From Acidobacteriota bacterium (GTDB taxonomy: Bacteria; Acidobacteriota; Blastocatellia; RBC074): a stretch of 64,000 nt of DNA. Below the pieces are notes generated by a model. It was not told the DNA's origin. It saw nothing but the letters and a program-made list of their open reading frames with translations, and searched no databases. Shown here in pieces: positions 40,691-64,000 of this stretch (positions are counted from its first letter, which is position 1; every line of letters starts with the position of its first letter). The DNA is taken from the NCBI GenBank assembly GCA_016715865.1, contig JADJXM010000021.1, forward strand, positions 1 to 64,000, read 5' to 3'. The position numbers were made by a program, and so were the translations under genes.

Positions 40691-40819
40691 TCTTGCTGCC
40701 GGCAGAACCGGAAATCAACGATATATCACCAGTTATCGCCTGTCAACTCAACGTTTTATAAGCATAGGCGAAGCGAAATTGACAGTCCTTACCCAACTTC
40801 GTAAACTGCTTTCAATACT

Positions 40820-40837
40820 TTGTACTGATTGTAACAA
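40820..40837. promoter_or_regulatory. Possible Rex operator in the rex-ruvA gap
   Basis: TTGTACTGATTGTAACAA has the TTGT-N10-ACAA frame of known 18-bp Rex operators, although the inner bases do not match the best consensus (TTGTGAA...TTCACAA). It overlaps the palindrome GATTGTAACAATC. It lies about 40 bases before ruvA and 130 before rex. Weak evidence; presented as a candidate only. Confidence 0.25.
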
Positions 40838-40878
40838 TCTATTGGCTGACCGGGAGACAGCCGGAGACAGGATCAAGC

Positions 40879-41487
40879 TTGATTGCGCGAATCACAGGTA
40901 AACTTATTCAGAAACTGCCTAACGTCATCATCGTCGATGTCAACGGAGTGGGATATGAACTCACGGTGCCTCTCTCGACGTTCTACGTTCTTGGAGACGT
41001 CGGTTCAGTTGTCGGATTGAATGTGCATACACACGTCCGCGAAGATGCACTGCTGCTATACGGGTTCAGCACCGATCAGGAGAAGCGGCTGTTTCTCATG
41101 CTGATCAGCGTTTCGGGCATTGGTCCGCGACTTGCGATCACGATCCTCTCGGGACTCGGAACCGAAGAGTTGATACAGGCCATTCGCCTGGGTGACCTGC
41201 CCAGGCTGGTCGCAATCCCCGGCGTCGGAAAGAAGACAGCTGAACGTCTCGTCGTTGAATTGAAAGACAAAGTCACGTCACTGGCTGTCACGCAAGCCTC
41301 GCCCCAATCGACCGCCGGTATCGCTCAATCCGGCGCGGGGATGAGAGACGATGTCGTCTCGGCGCTCGTCAATCTGGGTTATGTCAAAGCCGTCGCCGAA
41401 AAGGCCGTCGGTTCAGCCGTCCGCGAAAACGCCGACGCCGACTTTACGACGGTGCTCAAACTGTCGCTGCGCATGCTTTCGAAATAA
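40879..41487 (+). CDS. ruvA: Holliday junction DNA helicase subunit RuvA
   Basis: A 202-residue subunit that binds four-way DNA junctions and loads the RuvB motor. The family start IARITGKLIQKLPN, the acidic-pin region, the two helix-hairpin-helix motifs (SVSGIGPRLAITILSGLG and IPGVGKKTAERLVVEL) and the C-terminal domain that contacts RuvB are all visible. The start is TTG at 40879, inferred because no ATG or GTG occurs at the family's N-terminus. It is followed by ruvB after a repeat-filled gap of 157 bases, then queA, a common order. Confidence 0.95.
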   Translation: MIARITGKLIQKLPNVIIVDVNGVGYELTVPLSTFYVLGDVGSVVGLNVHTHVREDALLLYGFSTDQEKRLFLMLISVSGIGPRLAITILSGLGTEELIQAIRLGDLPRLVAIPGVGKKTAERLVVELKDKVTSLAVTQASPQSTAGIAQSGAGMRDDVVSALVNLGYVKAVAEKAVGSAVRENADADFTTVLKLSLRMLSK

Positions 41488-41632
41488 GTTTCCAGTGGAA
41501 GAAGTTTCCAGTTTCCAGTAATGACACGATACAGATCATAACGTTGTTGCATATAAAACAGCTTTTCAGCTCAAATCCATCTTCTGGAAACTGGAAACTT
41601 CTCCACCTGGAAACTGAAAACTGGAAAATATA
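41488..41632. repeat. 7-bp repeat bracket (GTTTCCA / GGAAACT units) between ruvA and ruvB
   Basis: AGTTTCCAGT-type units at 41488-41520 face CTGGAAACTGGAAACTTC and CTGGAAACTGAAAACTGG at 41582-41628. The arms can pair as a long imperfect hairpin with about 60 unique bases between. This heptamer differs in sequence from GTAGAAA but is used in the same way. Confidence 0.83.
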
Positions 41633-41644
41633 CAATACACTTCA

Positions 41645-42676
<1,032 letters not shown>

Positions 42677-42682
42677 CTTGCC

Positions 42683-44665
<1,983 letters not shown>

Positions 44666-45769
44666 ATGAGGGAATCACTCTCAAAAATCTTGAAGACCAA
44701 AGGGCAGGTAAAAGCCATAGTGAAATCAGGTGGCACAAAATCCGCATCGAAGACAGCGGTCAAGACCAAACCGGTGAAGGATGCGAAGAAAACTGTGAGT
44801 GCCAGTCGCGAAAAGCAGGTCAAGACCGCGAAAAAAGAGAAAGTGAAGAAGACCGCGAAGCCTGACAGGATGACGAAAGCGAAGCCGCCGGTGAAGACGA
44901 TCAGGCCTGCTCTAAAGGCAGCGAAATCGGCAAAGGGTGTCAAGACCGCCAAACCGGCAAAGGTAGTAAAGGTGGTTAAGTCTGCCAGGAATGCATCGCG
45001 TCCGAAGGCTGCTATCGCGACAAAACCTGTGAAAGTTGCGAGACCCGCAAAGCAGGTGGCGAAAAAAGCACCTGTGAAAGTTACGAAGAAGGCAGCGGTT
45101 AAACCGGTGCAATCGAAGAGCGCAAAGAAATCTGCCGTTAAGGCACCCTCCACTGTCAGGGCAGTAGCGCCGGTGGTTCAAGCGAAAAAGCGAAAGAAGC
45201 TGGTATTGCCGCTGGTCATCACGCCCGCGCCGTTGCCGCCGGAGCCGCCGCGCCGGCAAATGTCGACTGCCGGTCTAAAGGCCTTTGAACAGGCGGTCAA
45301 GATGTTCAACCGGCGTCAGTATCCGGAAGCGAAAACGCATTTTGAGAATCTTGCGGTTAAATTTCCGCAGGAGGTCGAGATCATCGCGCGAGCGCAGACA
45401 TACATTCACGTCTGCGCTCAAAAGATGGCCCACTCGCAGGCGCTTCCAAGAAACGCGGACGAGCTTTATGATCGCGGAGTCTTCGCCCTGAACATTGGCG
45501 ATTTCACCCAGGCTCGCAGCTTCTTCGAGAAGGCGCTGCGGCTGAGGCCCGATGAACCGTATCTGCTTTATTCACTCGCAGCCACTCACGCGCAGACAGG
45601 GTCGCACGAACAGGCGCTCGATTACCTGAAACGATCGATCCAAATGCAGCCTCGATTCAGGGCCCAGGCGCTTCACGATAATGATTTTTCAGGTCTCAGG
45701 GACAACAAGCGCTTTCTCGAGCTGCTGGGACTCGCTTCCCCATTCGATCTTCTCGAAGCGCGACGTTAA
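44666..45769 (+). CDS. Histone H1-like Lys/Ala-rich domain fused to TPR repeats
   Basis: A 367-residue protein in two parts. Residues about 1-175 are extremely rich in Lys, Ala, Val and Pro with repeated AKPAK/VKTAK-like motifs (KAKPPVKTIRPALKAAK), similar to eukaryotic histone H1 tails and to bacterial H1-like proteins (AlgP, HctB) that bind DNA without sequence specificity. After a Pro-rich linker (LVITPAPLPPEPPRR), residues about 200-345 form three or four TPR units (AFEQAVKMFNRRQYPEAKTH, ARSFFEKALRLRPDEPYLLY). Start ATG 44666 has an AGGAAG site at 44655-44660; two starts further upstream are weaker. A strong promoter precedes it and a perfect hairpin follows. The fusion suggests a nucleoid protein that recruits partners through TPRs. 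Confidence 0.8.
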   Translation: MRESLSKILKTKGQVKAIVKSGGTKSASKTAVKTKPVKDAKKTVSASREKQVKTAKKEKVKKTAKPDRMTKAKPPVKTIRPALKAAKSAKGVKTAKPAKVVKVVKSARNASRPKAAIATKPVKVARPAKQVAKKAPVKVTKKAAVKPVQSKSAKKSAVKAPSTVRAVAPVVQAKKRKKLVLPLVITPAPLPPEPPRRQMSTAGLKAFEQAVKMFNRRQYPEAKTHFENLAVKFPQEVEIIARAQTYIHVCAQKMAHSQALPRNADELYDRGVFALNIGDFTQARSFFEKALRLRPDEPYLLYSLAATHAQTGSHEQALDYLKRSIQMQPRFRAQALHDNDFSGLRDNKRFLELLGLASPFDLLEARR

Positions 45770-45773
45770 AAAA

Positions 45774-45828
45774 GTTTCCAGAGAAGAAGTTTCCAGTTTT
45801 AAACACTGGAAACTTCTTCTCTGGAAAC
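45774..45828. repeat. Perfect 23-bp inverted repeat of GTTTCCA units after the H1-like gene
   Basis: 45774-45796 (GTTTCCAGAGAAGAAGTTTC...) is the exact reverse complement of 45806-45828 with a 9-base loop. A further partly matching copy (GGAAACTTCTCCACTCGAAA) follows to 45852. It starts five bases after the stop codon and may serve as a transcription-terminating hairpin, although no T-run follows. Confidence 0.88.
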
Positions 45829-45854
45829 TTCTCCACTCGAAACTTCTTCAAAAC

Positions 45855-46436
45855 TCATCTATTCCGCCGCAGTGATGCGACGCGAATTCGAATCCGCGGC
45901 AGGAGAGCATATAAAGCGCCGCCCGGACATTCCGTGTGTGATGGCCCGTCACGATGTCCCGAAATGTGTTTGAGCGTAAGGCACGACCGATCATGCAGCG
46001 ATGCTCCGATCGGATCGATACCAGCCTGATCACACTTCCAGGCAAGGATCCTGCAAAGACTGGACAGCGCGACAGATGTCGGTCGGATGGTTGTGAAATC
46101 TCCGATCATGGCCACGCCCATGGTTCCGGCATTGACTCCGCAGAAATGGGCCCCCTGCACGCCATCTCCGCCGGCTCTGCCCTCATAAATCACGCCTTTC
46201 GGGTCGACCAGATAGTTATACCCTATGTCTGCATAGCCCCTGTCGAAAACATGAAAGTTCCAGATGCTGCGCACGACGGCCGCCCAGTCGGTCGAATTGT
46301 TGTCGTTTACAGTGTGGTGCACGATCAGATGCGTGACCGGGGTGTACAGGAGTTCTCCGTGAGTTGTGAATTGACCGTCCGGGCATCCCCATTCGGTGCG
46401 CATCACGACTGGCGGTTTCGGATATATCGACGACAT
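45855..46436 (-). CDS. Peptidoglycan recognition protein / N-acetylmuramoyl-L-alanine amidase (Amidase_2 type)
   Basis: A 193-residue PGRP-fold zinc amidase that cleaves the bond between muramic acid and the stem peptide. Zinc ligands are visible: His in LIVHHTVND, His in ISGHRD and Cys in HTECPG; the NFHVFDRGYADIGYNYLVDP and GRAGGDGVQGAHFCGVNAGT segments are diagnostic of the family. No signal peptide is evident, so it may act in the cytoplasm, be exported by another route, or be a secreted weapon or endolysin-like enzyme; no phage genes are nearby. It is convergent with the H1-like gene. Confidence 0.88.
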   Translation of the reverse strand: MSSIYPKPPVVMRTEWGCPDGQFTTHGELLYTPVTHLIVHHTVNDNNSTDWAAVVRSIWNFHVFDRGYADIGYNYLVDPKGVIYEGRAGGDGVQGAHFCGVNAGTMGVAMIGDFTTIRPTSVALSSLCRILAWKCDQAGIDPIGASLHDRSCLTLKHISGHRDGPSHTECPGGALYALLPRIRIRVASLRRNR

Positions 46437-46462
46437 CTGTTGAAACGTATCCCTCCTTGAAC

Positions 46463-46491
46463 TTTACTTTTTACTTTCTACTTTTTCCTGT
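46463..46491. repeat. Single short 7-bp repeat array (TACTTTT/TACTTTC)
   Basis: About four units (TTACTTTTTACTTTCTACTT) lie at 46463-46486 just upstream of the amidase start. No facing arm is visible, so this is an unpaired array, unlike most others in the window. It lies 25 bases before the amidase gene's 5' end, on the side of the divergent radical SAM gene. Confidence 0.7.
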
Positions 46492-46542
46492 TATATCATA
46501 AGCATAAATCATTCAGCAGACAGAGCGGGCGGAAAGGTAAAC

Positions 46543-47574
<1,032 letters not shown>

Positions 47575-47580
47575 TTAATT

Positions 47581-47804
47581 ACTCTGTAAACTAAAAAGTC
47601 CGGAAGAAACTAATCGCAAAGCCGCAAAGAGGCAAAGAAATAATCGCAAAGGTCGCAAAGGGGCAAAGATTTTTTGGTGATATGAATATCCGGATTATTC
47701 CCACTGGATATAATTCGAACATTGATCTTCCCTGTATATCTTTGCCCTCTTTGCGGACTTTGCGATTTAAAATCTTCGTCCCCTTGGCGTCCTGGCGTTT
47801 ACAA
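47581..47804. repeat. R1 repeat element, hybrid with R2-type right end
   Basis: Left end ACTCTGTAAACTAA at 47581, then GGAAGAAACTAATCGCAAAG and CGCAAAG units; the core GGTGATATGAATATCCGGAT... is the reverse complement of the core at 32.0 kb with only a few changes. The right end carries CGCAAAG-complement units and then CCTTGGCGTCCTGGCGTTTA, which is the CGCCAAG motif of the R2 family. It fills the convergent gap and touches the stop codon of the receptor gene (47805). Confidence 0.88.
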
Positions 47805-51539
<3,735 letters not shown>

Positions 51540-51957
51540 TTTCAGTCCCTTTTTCATCTCTTTAATCCTATCCTCTTACCGCTTTGCAGCTTTTACTGCC
51601 CTCTAAAAATTTATTTGTTTTTTACCGTTAATTGGTTCGTAAGATGCTTATTTCACTAAGAATAACTCACGCAAGCCTCATTCCACCCAGACTCCTCCTC
51701 TGCGGGCCGCCTGAAGAAAGATTAAGCTCAACTAACCCTTGTATTTAAATAGTTTATCAATAAAGCTCAAGATGAGGGGCGAGGCTCTAAAGAATGGATC
51801 GTATCGAATATCCAAATTTCACAACAAGTTAATCCAAAAAAATGAAGACCTGGAGCGGCGGTGAGAAAGCCGGCGCTCCAGGTAAAAAGTTTTCATAGAT
51901 CCAGTGAATCCTGTAATATTCGCATTCACAGAGTTTACTCAATGAGGAGAATCGATC
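51540..51957. other. Divergent intergenic region with a 9-bp-stem hairpin
   Basis: A gap of 418 bases separates the divergent receptor and hydrolase genes. It holds a hairpin with ACCTGGAGC (51848-51856) pairing with GCTCCAGGT (51875-51883); on the minus strand it is followed by a T-run (TTCATTTTTTTGG), so it looks like a terminator facing away from the hydrolase gene. The remainder is AT-rich with no recognised operator or RNA. Confidence 0.55.
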
Positions 51958-54374
<2,417 letters not shown>

Positions 54375-54390
54375 TCCAAACACCTCAGGT

Positions 54391-55863
54391 TCAATACCGC
54401 TGAAACGCCGGTGAGGCCAGAATCAAGCCAACCACCGTCTCATTCCGTTCCCGTGACCCCTTCGGTAAACGATCGAAAGCCGCCACTTCAGGATCTGTCA
54501 TCTGGCGGCCTGTGAACCAGGGAAAGAGAGCCAGAGGTGAGTATGGTGGGCCGCCGATCGCACTCATCAATCGGTCGATTGAAACTCTGACCGATGGGAC
54601 CTGATTGGCCGCCAGCGCCAGCGAAAAGTTCCATCGCCAGAGAAGTGTCCCAAGCCAGGGCGCTGCTTCGTCCGGATAACCGTCCGGCGTCGGGTGCTGA
54701 AATGGCGCCTGCCCCATCCGCTGCAGGAATTCGATCAGCGGGCGATGCGCGTGTGTGTCTGCGCCGAGGAAGCGCAGGCAGCCGGCGATGAAATGGAACG
54801 GCCGCTTGAGTTTTGTTCCACGCTCAATATCGAACTCGGGCGAACTGAAAAGCTCGCGGAGCATCGATTTTATATCGCCACCGGTCTTCGTGAAAACGCC
54901 GGCCAGACGATCGACCAGAGCCGTCGGAGGGTCTTCGGCAACGAACTTTTGGACAAGTTTCGTCGCAATGTGGCGCACCGTCGATGGATGATGACAAACG
55001 ATATCGAGGAGTCGATCGAGGTCACGCTCGCCTCCGCCCGGCGGAATTCGAACGCCGAGCACGCGTTTCTCACCGTCATCATGGAGTTCAGTATCGAATT
55101 GAACCATGCCTTTTCGCCATCTCGTGCGCAGTCGCCATCCGGTCAGGCATCGCGCGGCTTCGTACACATCGTCCTGGGTATAGCCTCCGTGAACACCCAG
55201 GGTGTGCAGTTCAAGCAGCTCACGCGCGTAGTTCTCGTTCGGGATATTCTTGACGTTCTCTTTTCCGTCGAGGTAGACCAGCATCGCAGGCGAGACGGCC
55301 GAGGCGCGAATCAGATCCTGAAACCTGCCCAGTGAGTGCGCCCGTATGACCAGCCTGTCGTCCGAGGGTTTGAGATAGATGCAGTCGCCTTTCTCGAGAT
55401 TGATATTCAGATGATCGGTCCAGAATCCGGCCATGACTTCGAACAGTTGTCGCCGGCTGTAAACGGCGCGAAGCAGCGTGTGGCGGGTGATCTCTTCTCG
55501 CAGAACAGGTTTCTTGTACTCATAGCACGTGCCGGGTTCGTGCCACAAAGTCTCGAATCGTCGCGCACGCAGGTCGCAGAGTCTGTCATCAATAGTCTCG
55601 GGTGTGAGCTGCTCCTCGATCCATGCTTCACGCCCCATCCGGCGCAGCCTGTCAAGATCGCCCGGCCAGACGCCATAAGTGGTGCGTGAAAGTAGATGAA
55701 AATCCGGCTCGATCCGCTCACCGGCCGAAACCATGATGCGATCGGGGATCGATTGGCCGAGCTCGCCCGTCACGCGGCTGATGATTCGCTCACACCCTGT
55801 CAGACCGGCGGCGCTTGCAGTAACCGCCACCGATTTCAACAATGCCCGCCTCTTGCCGTTCAT
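54391..55863 (-). CDS. DUF1800 domain protein
   Basis: A 490-residue secreted protein of the DUF1800 family. A hydrophobic N-terminus with LTGC could be a lipoprotein signal. Family landmarks are FHLLSRTTYGVWPGDLDRL, FWTDHLNINLEK, NYARELLELHTLGVHGGYTQ, YEAARCLTGWRL and SMLRELFSSPEF. The function of DUF1800 is unknown; pairing with DUF1501 suggests that the two form a secreted or envelope complex. ATG at 55863 overlaps the TGA of the preceding membrane-protein gene (ATGA), so the three genes 56411-53154 are probably one operon. Confidence 0.9.
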   Translation of the reverse strand: MNGKRRALLKSVAVTASAAGLTGCERIISRVTGELGQSIPDRIMVSAGERIEPDFHLLSRTTYGVWPGDLDRLRRMGREAWIEEQLTPETIDDRLCDLRARRFETLWHEPGTCYEYKKPVLREEITRHTLLRAVYSRRQLFEVMAGFWTDHLNINLEKGDCIYLKPSDDRLVIRAHSLGRFQDLIRASAVSPAMLVYLDGKENVKNIPNENYARELLELHTLGVHGGYTQDDVYEAARCLTGWRLRTRWRKGMVQFDTELHDDGEKRVLGVRIPPGGGERDLDRLLDIVCHHPSTVRHIATKLVQKFVAEDPPTALVDRLAGVFTKTGGDIKSMLRELFSSPEFDIERGTKLKRPFHFIAGCLRFLGADTHAHRPLIEFLQRMGQAPFQHPTPDGYPDEAAPWLGTLLWRWNFSLALAANQVPSVRVSIDRLMSAIGGPPYSPLALFPWFTGRQMTDPEVAAFDRLPKGSRERNETVVGLILASPAFQRY

Positions 55864-56411
55864 CGTCCGGCTCCGTGATCCGAAGGGATGCTATACGTGA
55901 TCGGCTCTGATTCTACCTGCCCTTGCCTCATGCTCTTGAGAGAAGAACCGATGGCCCGCAGAGCCGCTCCGAGCCCCATCGTCATCGACAGAGGAAGAAT
56001 GACAAACCAGCCGAGGATGGGCAGCAGCCAGGTCAACACCAGAATGATGCCTCCGCGCAGCGTCGCTCGCCACTCCCGGCCCTCATCCGCCGGCGAACTC
56101 AGTCGCTCACCGATCAATGTCGCCAGACCTGAGACCCCGCAACTGGCGACGACGATGGCGAAACAAACCAGCCCGACCGCCGCGATCTTCCCCGGAGTCC
56201 CGCCATTACTCATCAAGGCCGTCGCCAGAACGATAATTACGACTCCCGGCAGACCGAGCATGAACGGTCTCACGAGGCCGCGATCACAGATGTCTCTCGC
56301 CGTTGTAACCGTCCGCGGCCACAAGCCGCGCGTCAACAACCAGAGAGCAGGAAATGCCAGCAATAAGCCCAGTATTACGAAAAAGACAGCCATCGTATCC
56401 GCCATCAACAT
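55860..56411 (-). CDS. Four-helix membrane protein of unknown function
   Basis: A 183-residue protein with four hydrophobic helices (FFVILGLLLAFPALWLLTRG, PGVVIIVLATALMS, IAAVGLVCFAIVVASCGVSG, GGIILVLTWLLPILGWFVIL) and a short cytoplasmic tail. No enzyme motif is seen. First gene of the operon with DUF1800 and DUF1501, overlapping the former by four bases, so it may anchor or export those proteins; this is inference. MADTMAVFF, two codons in, is an alternative start. Confidence 0.7.
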   Translation of the reverse strand: MLMADTMAVFFVILGLLLAFPALWLLTRGLWPRTVTTARDICDRGLVRPFMLGLPGVVIIVLATALMSNGGTPGKIAAVGLVCFAIVVASCGVSGLATLIGERLSSPADEGREWRATLRGGIILVLTWLLPILGWFVILPLSMTMGLGAALRAIGSSLKSMRQGQVESEPITYSIPSDHGAGR

Positions 56412-56501
56412 GACACATGCCTCCCTCCATTTTCAGGTGGATTGTTTTCCCCGCTCTGCTACTGGTGTGAACGTATGGTGGTCTGAGAATGTTCAGGGAA
56501 A

Positions 56502-56574
56502 GCATGGAGTTCCGACTTCAGTCGGGTATTTCCGTCGCGAATGCTAATACCCGCATAAATGCGGTACTCCATGC
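56502..56574. repeat. GC-rich double hairpin with covarying stems (class II)
   Basis: Left unit GCATGGAGT-T-CCGAC-TTCA-GTCGG-GTATT and right unit (reverse complement) GCATGGAGT-A-CCGCA-TTTA-TGCGG-GTATT share flanks but have different, self-complementary stems. The right unit abuts the stop codon of the SPOR-domain gene at 56575. Confidence 0.85.
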
Positions 56575-57621
<1,047 letters not shown>

Positions 57622-57656
57622 AATTCAAACCCGATGGCGGGGGGCGAAACCGGAAA

Positions 57657-57782
57657 GAAGTATAAAGTAGAAAGTAAAAAGTAAAAAGTTGAAAAGTTGA
57701 AAGGACAGGACCGCTCGCCACAGGTATAGTTTCCAGTTGCCAGTTTCCAGCCTGTAAAACTGGAAACTGGCAACTGGAAACT
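57657..57782. repeat. 7-bp arrays of two types with a perfect 23-bp palindrome
   Basis: GTATAAA, GTAGAAA, GTAAAAA and GTTGAAA units at 57657-57703 are followed by AGTTTCCAGTTGCCAGTTTC... (57728-57750), a perfect reverse complement of 57760-57782 with a nine-base loop. Two heptamer families (GTAGAAA and GTTTCCA/GTTGCCA) thus lie side by side between the SPOR gene's start and the oxidoreductase gene's stop. Confidence 0.88.
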
Positions 57783-57786
57783 GCAT

Positions 57787-59124
<1,338 letters not shown>

Positions 59125-59177
59125 TTCTCTGCTCCTGGTAGTTGGGTTGATAGTCTAACCAATTGTAGCCGGTAAAA

Positions 59178-59231
59178 AGTAAAAAGTACAAAGTACAAAG
59201 ATAGATATCTTTGTACTTTGTACTTTTTACT
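59178..59231. repeat. Perfect 26-bp palindrome made of GTACAAA/GTAAAAA heptamers
   Basis: 59178-59203 is the exact reverse complement of 59206-59231 with a two-base spacer. Units are GTAAAAA, GTACAAA, GTACAAA. It lies directly beside the class I hairpin at 59241-59308. Together they fill the 210-base gap between the receptor stop and the oxidoreductase start. Confidence 0.92.
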
Positions 59232-59240
59232 GGAGAGAAA

Positions 59241-59310
<70 letters not shown>

Positions 59311-59334
59311 TACGGGCTTACGCCGTACCTTTGT

Positions 59335-62541
<3,207 letters not shown>

Positions 62542-63227
62542 GTTCAGTACTCCTTAATTTATTGGGTGTATTACTGGAAAAAGCACAAGAGGACATAGCC
62601 ATTTCTTAAAAATTAAATGACTTAACCTTCCTCAGAACCAGTATCCTGATATTCTGTTTTTGCTTTGTAATTTTGAGGTGTGCGTCAAACTCCAGAGACG
62701 CATGACCAAATAATTCCAGAGATTTAATCCAGGGATAATGATTTATTAATTTAAATCCCCCCGGAAATCCGACTATTCAGTGGCAAATCTCATTCCAACC
62801 CCACCAATCAGGCATCCAACTCAAATCATCACCTTCACTATGAATAAGTTACCGTTATATCGCCCTGATTGCCATAATGTCATTTAATTCAATAAATTGA
62901 AAAAATGTGCAAATTTTCGGATTTACTGTTGCTCCACCGACAATAATATTGAATCCAATTCACGATTTTACAAAAAACGATAAGACAGGGCGCCCGGGAG
63001 CGCAGGCTTCCAGCCTGCATTTAAGCCCAATAAAGGAAGTCATGCAGGCTGGAAGCCTGCGCTCCCGGGATTTATGCGTGAGCCCTTTGTGTTGTTGTTC
63101 CGGGTGATATGGCTCGGAATTTGCTTTTTTAGACTTGGAATCGGAGATACAATTTGCTTTATTTGATGACATGCATTATTTGAGTGACCTGCCTCAATAA
63201 AAATGTAGGTTTAAAGTAGGGGGAATT
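62542..63227. other. Long intergenic region between divergent genes
   Basis: A gap of 686 bases between the receptor (minus) and the last gene (plus). It is AT-rich, contains the class I hairpin at 62993-63069, and otherwise shows no open frame, tRNA or known RNA motif. Promoters for both genes must lie here; no convincing consensus pair was found by eye. Confidence 0.6.
62993..63069. repeat. GC-rich double hairpin, 28-bp perfect arms (class I)
   Basis: 62993-63020 (CCCGGGAGCGCAGGCTTCCA...) is the exact reverse complement of 63042-63069 with a 21-base loop; each arm contains an inner GCAGGC/GCCTGC hairpin around TTCCA. Confidence 0.92.
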
Positions 63228-64000
63228 ATGATGTCCACGCTGTCATCGCGACGGGTCGTCGCGATTTTCCTCTCGGTTCTCGCTGTCTGGACAGTCTCGA
63301 ATTCGACCACAAAGGCCACAACATTAAAATCCGGGAACCTCGTCGCTATTCAAGCCTCCAACGGGATCAATGGAGTAATCTTCGACGAATTACGACATCC
63401 TGTCCCCAATATGTGGGTCGAACTGCTCGACGAGGTAAATACGGTTCTTACGCGGGTGCGCACTGATGCGGTCGGCAGATTTTCGTTCAACAGACTCTCG
63501 AACGGGACTTTTCAGGTCAAGGTCATCACATTCGGTACGAATTATATCAGCCAGATGCAACGGGTGAATCTCGTCTCCGCGTCGATGGCCGGCGGCCGCG
63601 GATCACACTATGAGAATATTGACATCTATCTGAAGGCCGATCGCAAGCGGGAGGAAAACCCGGGATCGGCCGGCCCGATTTTCGCCCAGGATGTGCCAGA
63701 ACCCGCACGAAAGCTTTATGATCAGGCCGTCTCGATGCTGAATTCTGGTAAGAATTCAAAAGACGGGATAAGCAAACTGAAGGAAGCCATCGACATTTTC
63801 CCCACTTATTACATGGCCCTCGAAAGGATGGGCGTCGAGTACGTACGAGTCGAAGATTACGATCCCGCGAAATCGGCACTCGATAAAGCAATCGAGGTCA
63901 ATCCCAAGGGTTACAACAGCTTTTATGCCCTCGGGGTCCTTCAGTATCGCCTGAAACAATATCCTGAATGCGTCGAGTCATTGCGCAAGGTAGTCCTGCT
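63228..64000 (+). CDS. Partial secreted protein with carboxypeptidase-regulatory-like domain and TPR repeats
   Basis: The gene runs off the right edge; 257 codons are visible. ATG 63228 (or 63231) follows a GGGGGA site. The N-terminus has a signal peptide (RRVVAIFLSVLAVWTVSNS). Residues about 45-105 form a carboxypeptidase-regulatory/CNA-B-like sandwich (NGVIFDELRHPVPNMWVELL, DAVGRFSFNRLSNGTFQVKV). From about 160 TPR-like helices begin (KLYDQAVSMLNSGK, DPAKSALDKAIEVNPKGYNS, FYALGVLQYRLKQYPECVES). Combination of a sandwich and TPRs in an exported protein suggests an envelope adaptor, perhaps assisting the TonB receptors. The function is not known. Confidence 0.8.
   Translation, partial: MMSTLSSRRVVAIFLSVLAVWTVSNSTTKATTLKSGNLVAIQASNGINGVIFDELRHPVPNMWVELLDEVNTVLTRVRTDAVGRFSFNRLSNGTFQVKVITFGTNYISQMQRVNLVSASMAGGRGSHYENIDIYLKADRKREENPGSAGPIFAQDVPEPARKLYDQAVSMLNSGKNSKDGISKLKEAIDIFPTYYMALERMGVEYVRVEDYDPAKSALDKAIEVNPKGYNSFYALGVLQYRLKQYPECVESLRKVVL

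Noticed and set aside
45855..46436. Prophage endolysin
   Set aside because: The amidase fold would allow it, but no holin, structural, integrase or attachment sequence is nearby.

Overview
The window looks like a piece of a Gram-negative chromosome, most plausibly Acidobacteriota of the Blastocatellia type. This is an inference from gene content: two very long TonB-dependent receptors with an N-terminal carboxypeptidase-regulatory domain, a DUF1501/DUF1800 pair, many Tat-signal (RRxFL) secreted enzymes, and intergenic spaces packed with short-unit repeats. No rRNA, tRNA, CRISPR array, transposase or phage gene was found.

Region 1 (1-15.7 kb, minus strand) is an exopolysaccharide or capsule locus. 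In transcription order it encodes UDP-glucose dehydrogenase, UDP-glucuronate decarboxylase, a secreted FecR-like protein with its own promoter and terminator, a Wza-type export protein, a Wzc-type tyrosine autokinase, a TPR protein, an O-antigen ligase/polymerase, a DegT aminotransferase and a flippase. Its distal end (1-3.2 kb) holds an FkbM methyltransferase, a second polymerase and a GT2 glycosyltransferase, all broken by several frameshifts and stops.

Region 2 (15.8-26 kb) encodes a Tat-exported glycosylasparaginase-like enzyme, a periplasmic coiled-coil protein, a GlsB/YeaQ protein, an M28 peptidase, an anti-sigma/sigma pair, CutC and an AsmA protein. Region 3 (26-32 kb) is a tight five-gene operon: permease, glutamine-synthetase-like ligase, SDR, aldehyde dehydrogenase and class I amidotransferase. 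This is the layout expected of a gamma-glutamylation pathway, possibly for an amino alcohol. A secreted phosphodiesterase and an outer-membrane barrel protein follow.

Region 4 (35.4-40.7 kb, minus strand) is a redox/NAD-themed run: Rex repressor, class II aldolase, BMC-H and BMC-P microcompartment shell proteins, NAD synthetase, PgsA and a gamma-carbonic-anhydrase-like protein. Region 5 (40.9-44.3 kb, plus strand) is ruvA-ruvB-queA-rimI. Region 6 (44.3-64 kb) has a histone-H1-like/TPR fusion, a PGRP amidase, a radical SAM protein, two Oar-like TonB receptors, an alpha/beta hydrolase, DUF1501/DUF1800, a SPOR-domain protein, a Gfo/Idh/MocA oxidoreductase and the start of a secreted carboxypeptidase-regulatory/TPR protein.

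The most unusual property of the window is its intergenic DNA. At least three repeat architectures fill the gaps: (i) 7-bp tandem units (GTAGAAA and relatives) facing their reverse complements; (ii) larger elements with 9-bp CGCAAAG/CGCCAAG units, a conserved core and a shared ACTCTGTAA-type end; (iii) GC-rich double hairpins whose stems covary from copy to copy. They sit directly against start and stop codons, are nested in one another, and in several genes supply the stop codon or last residues.
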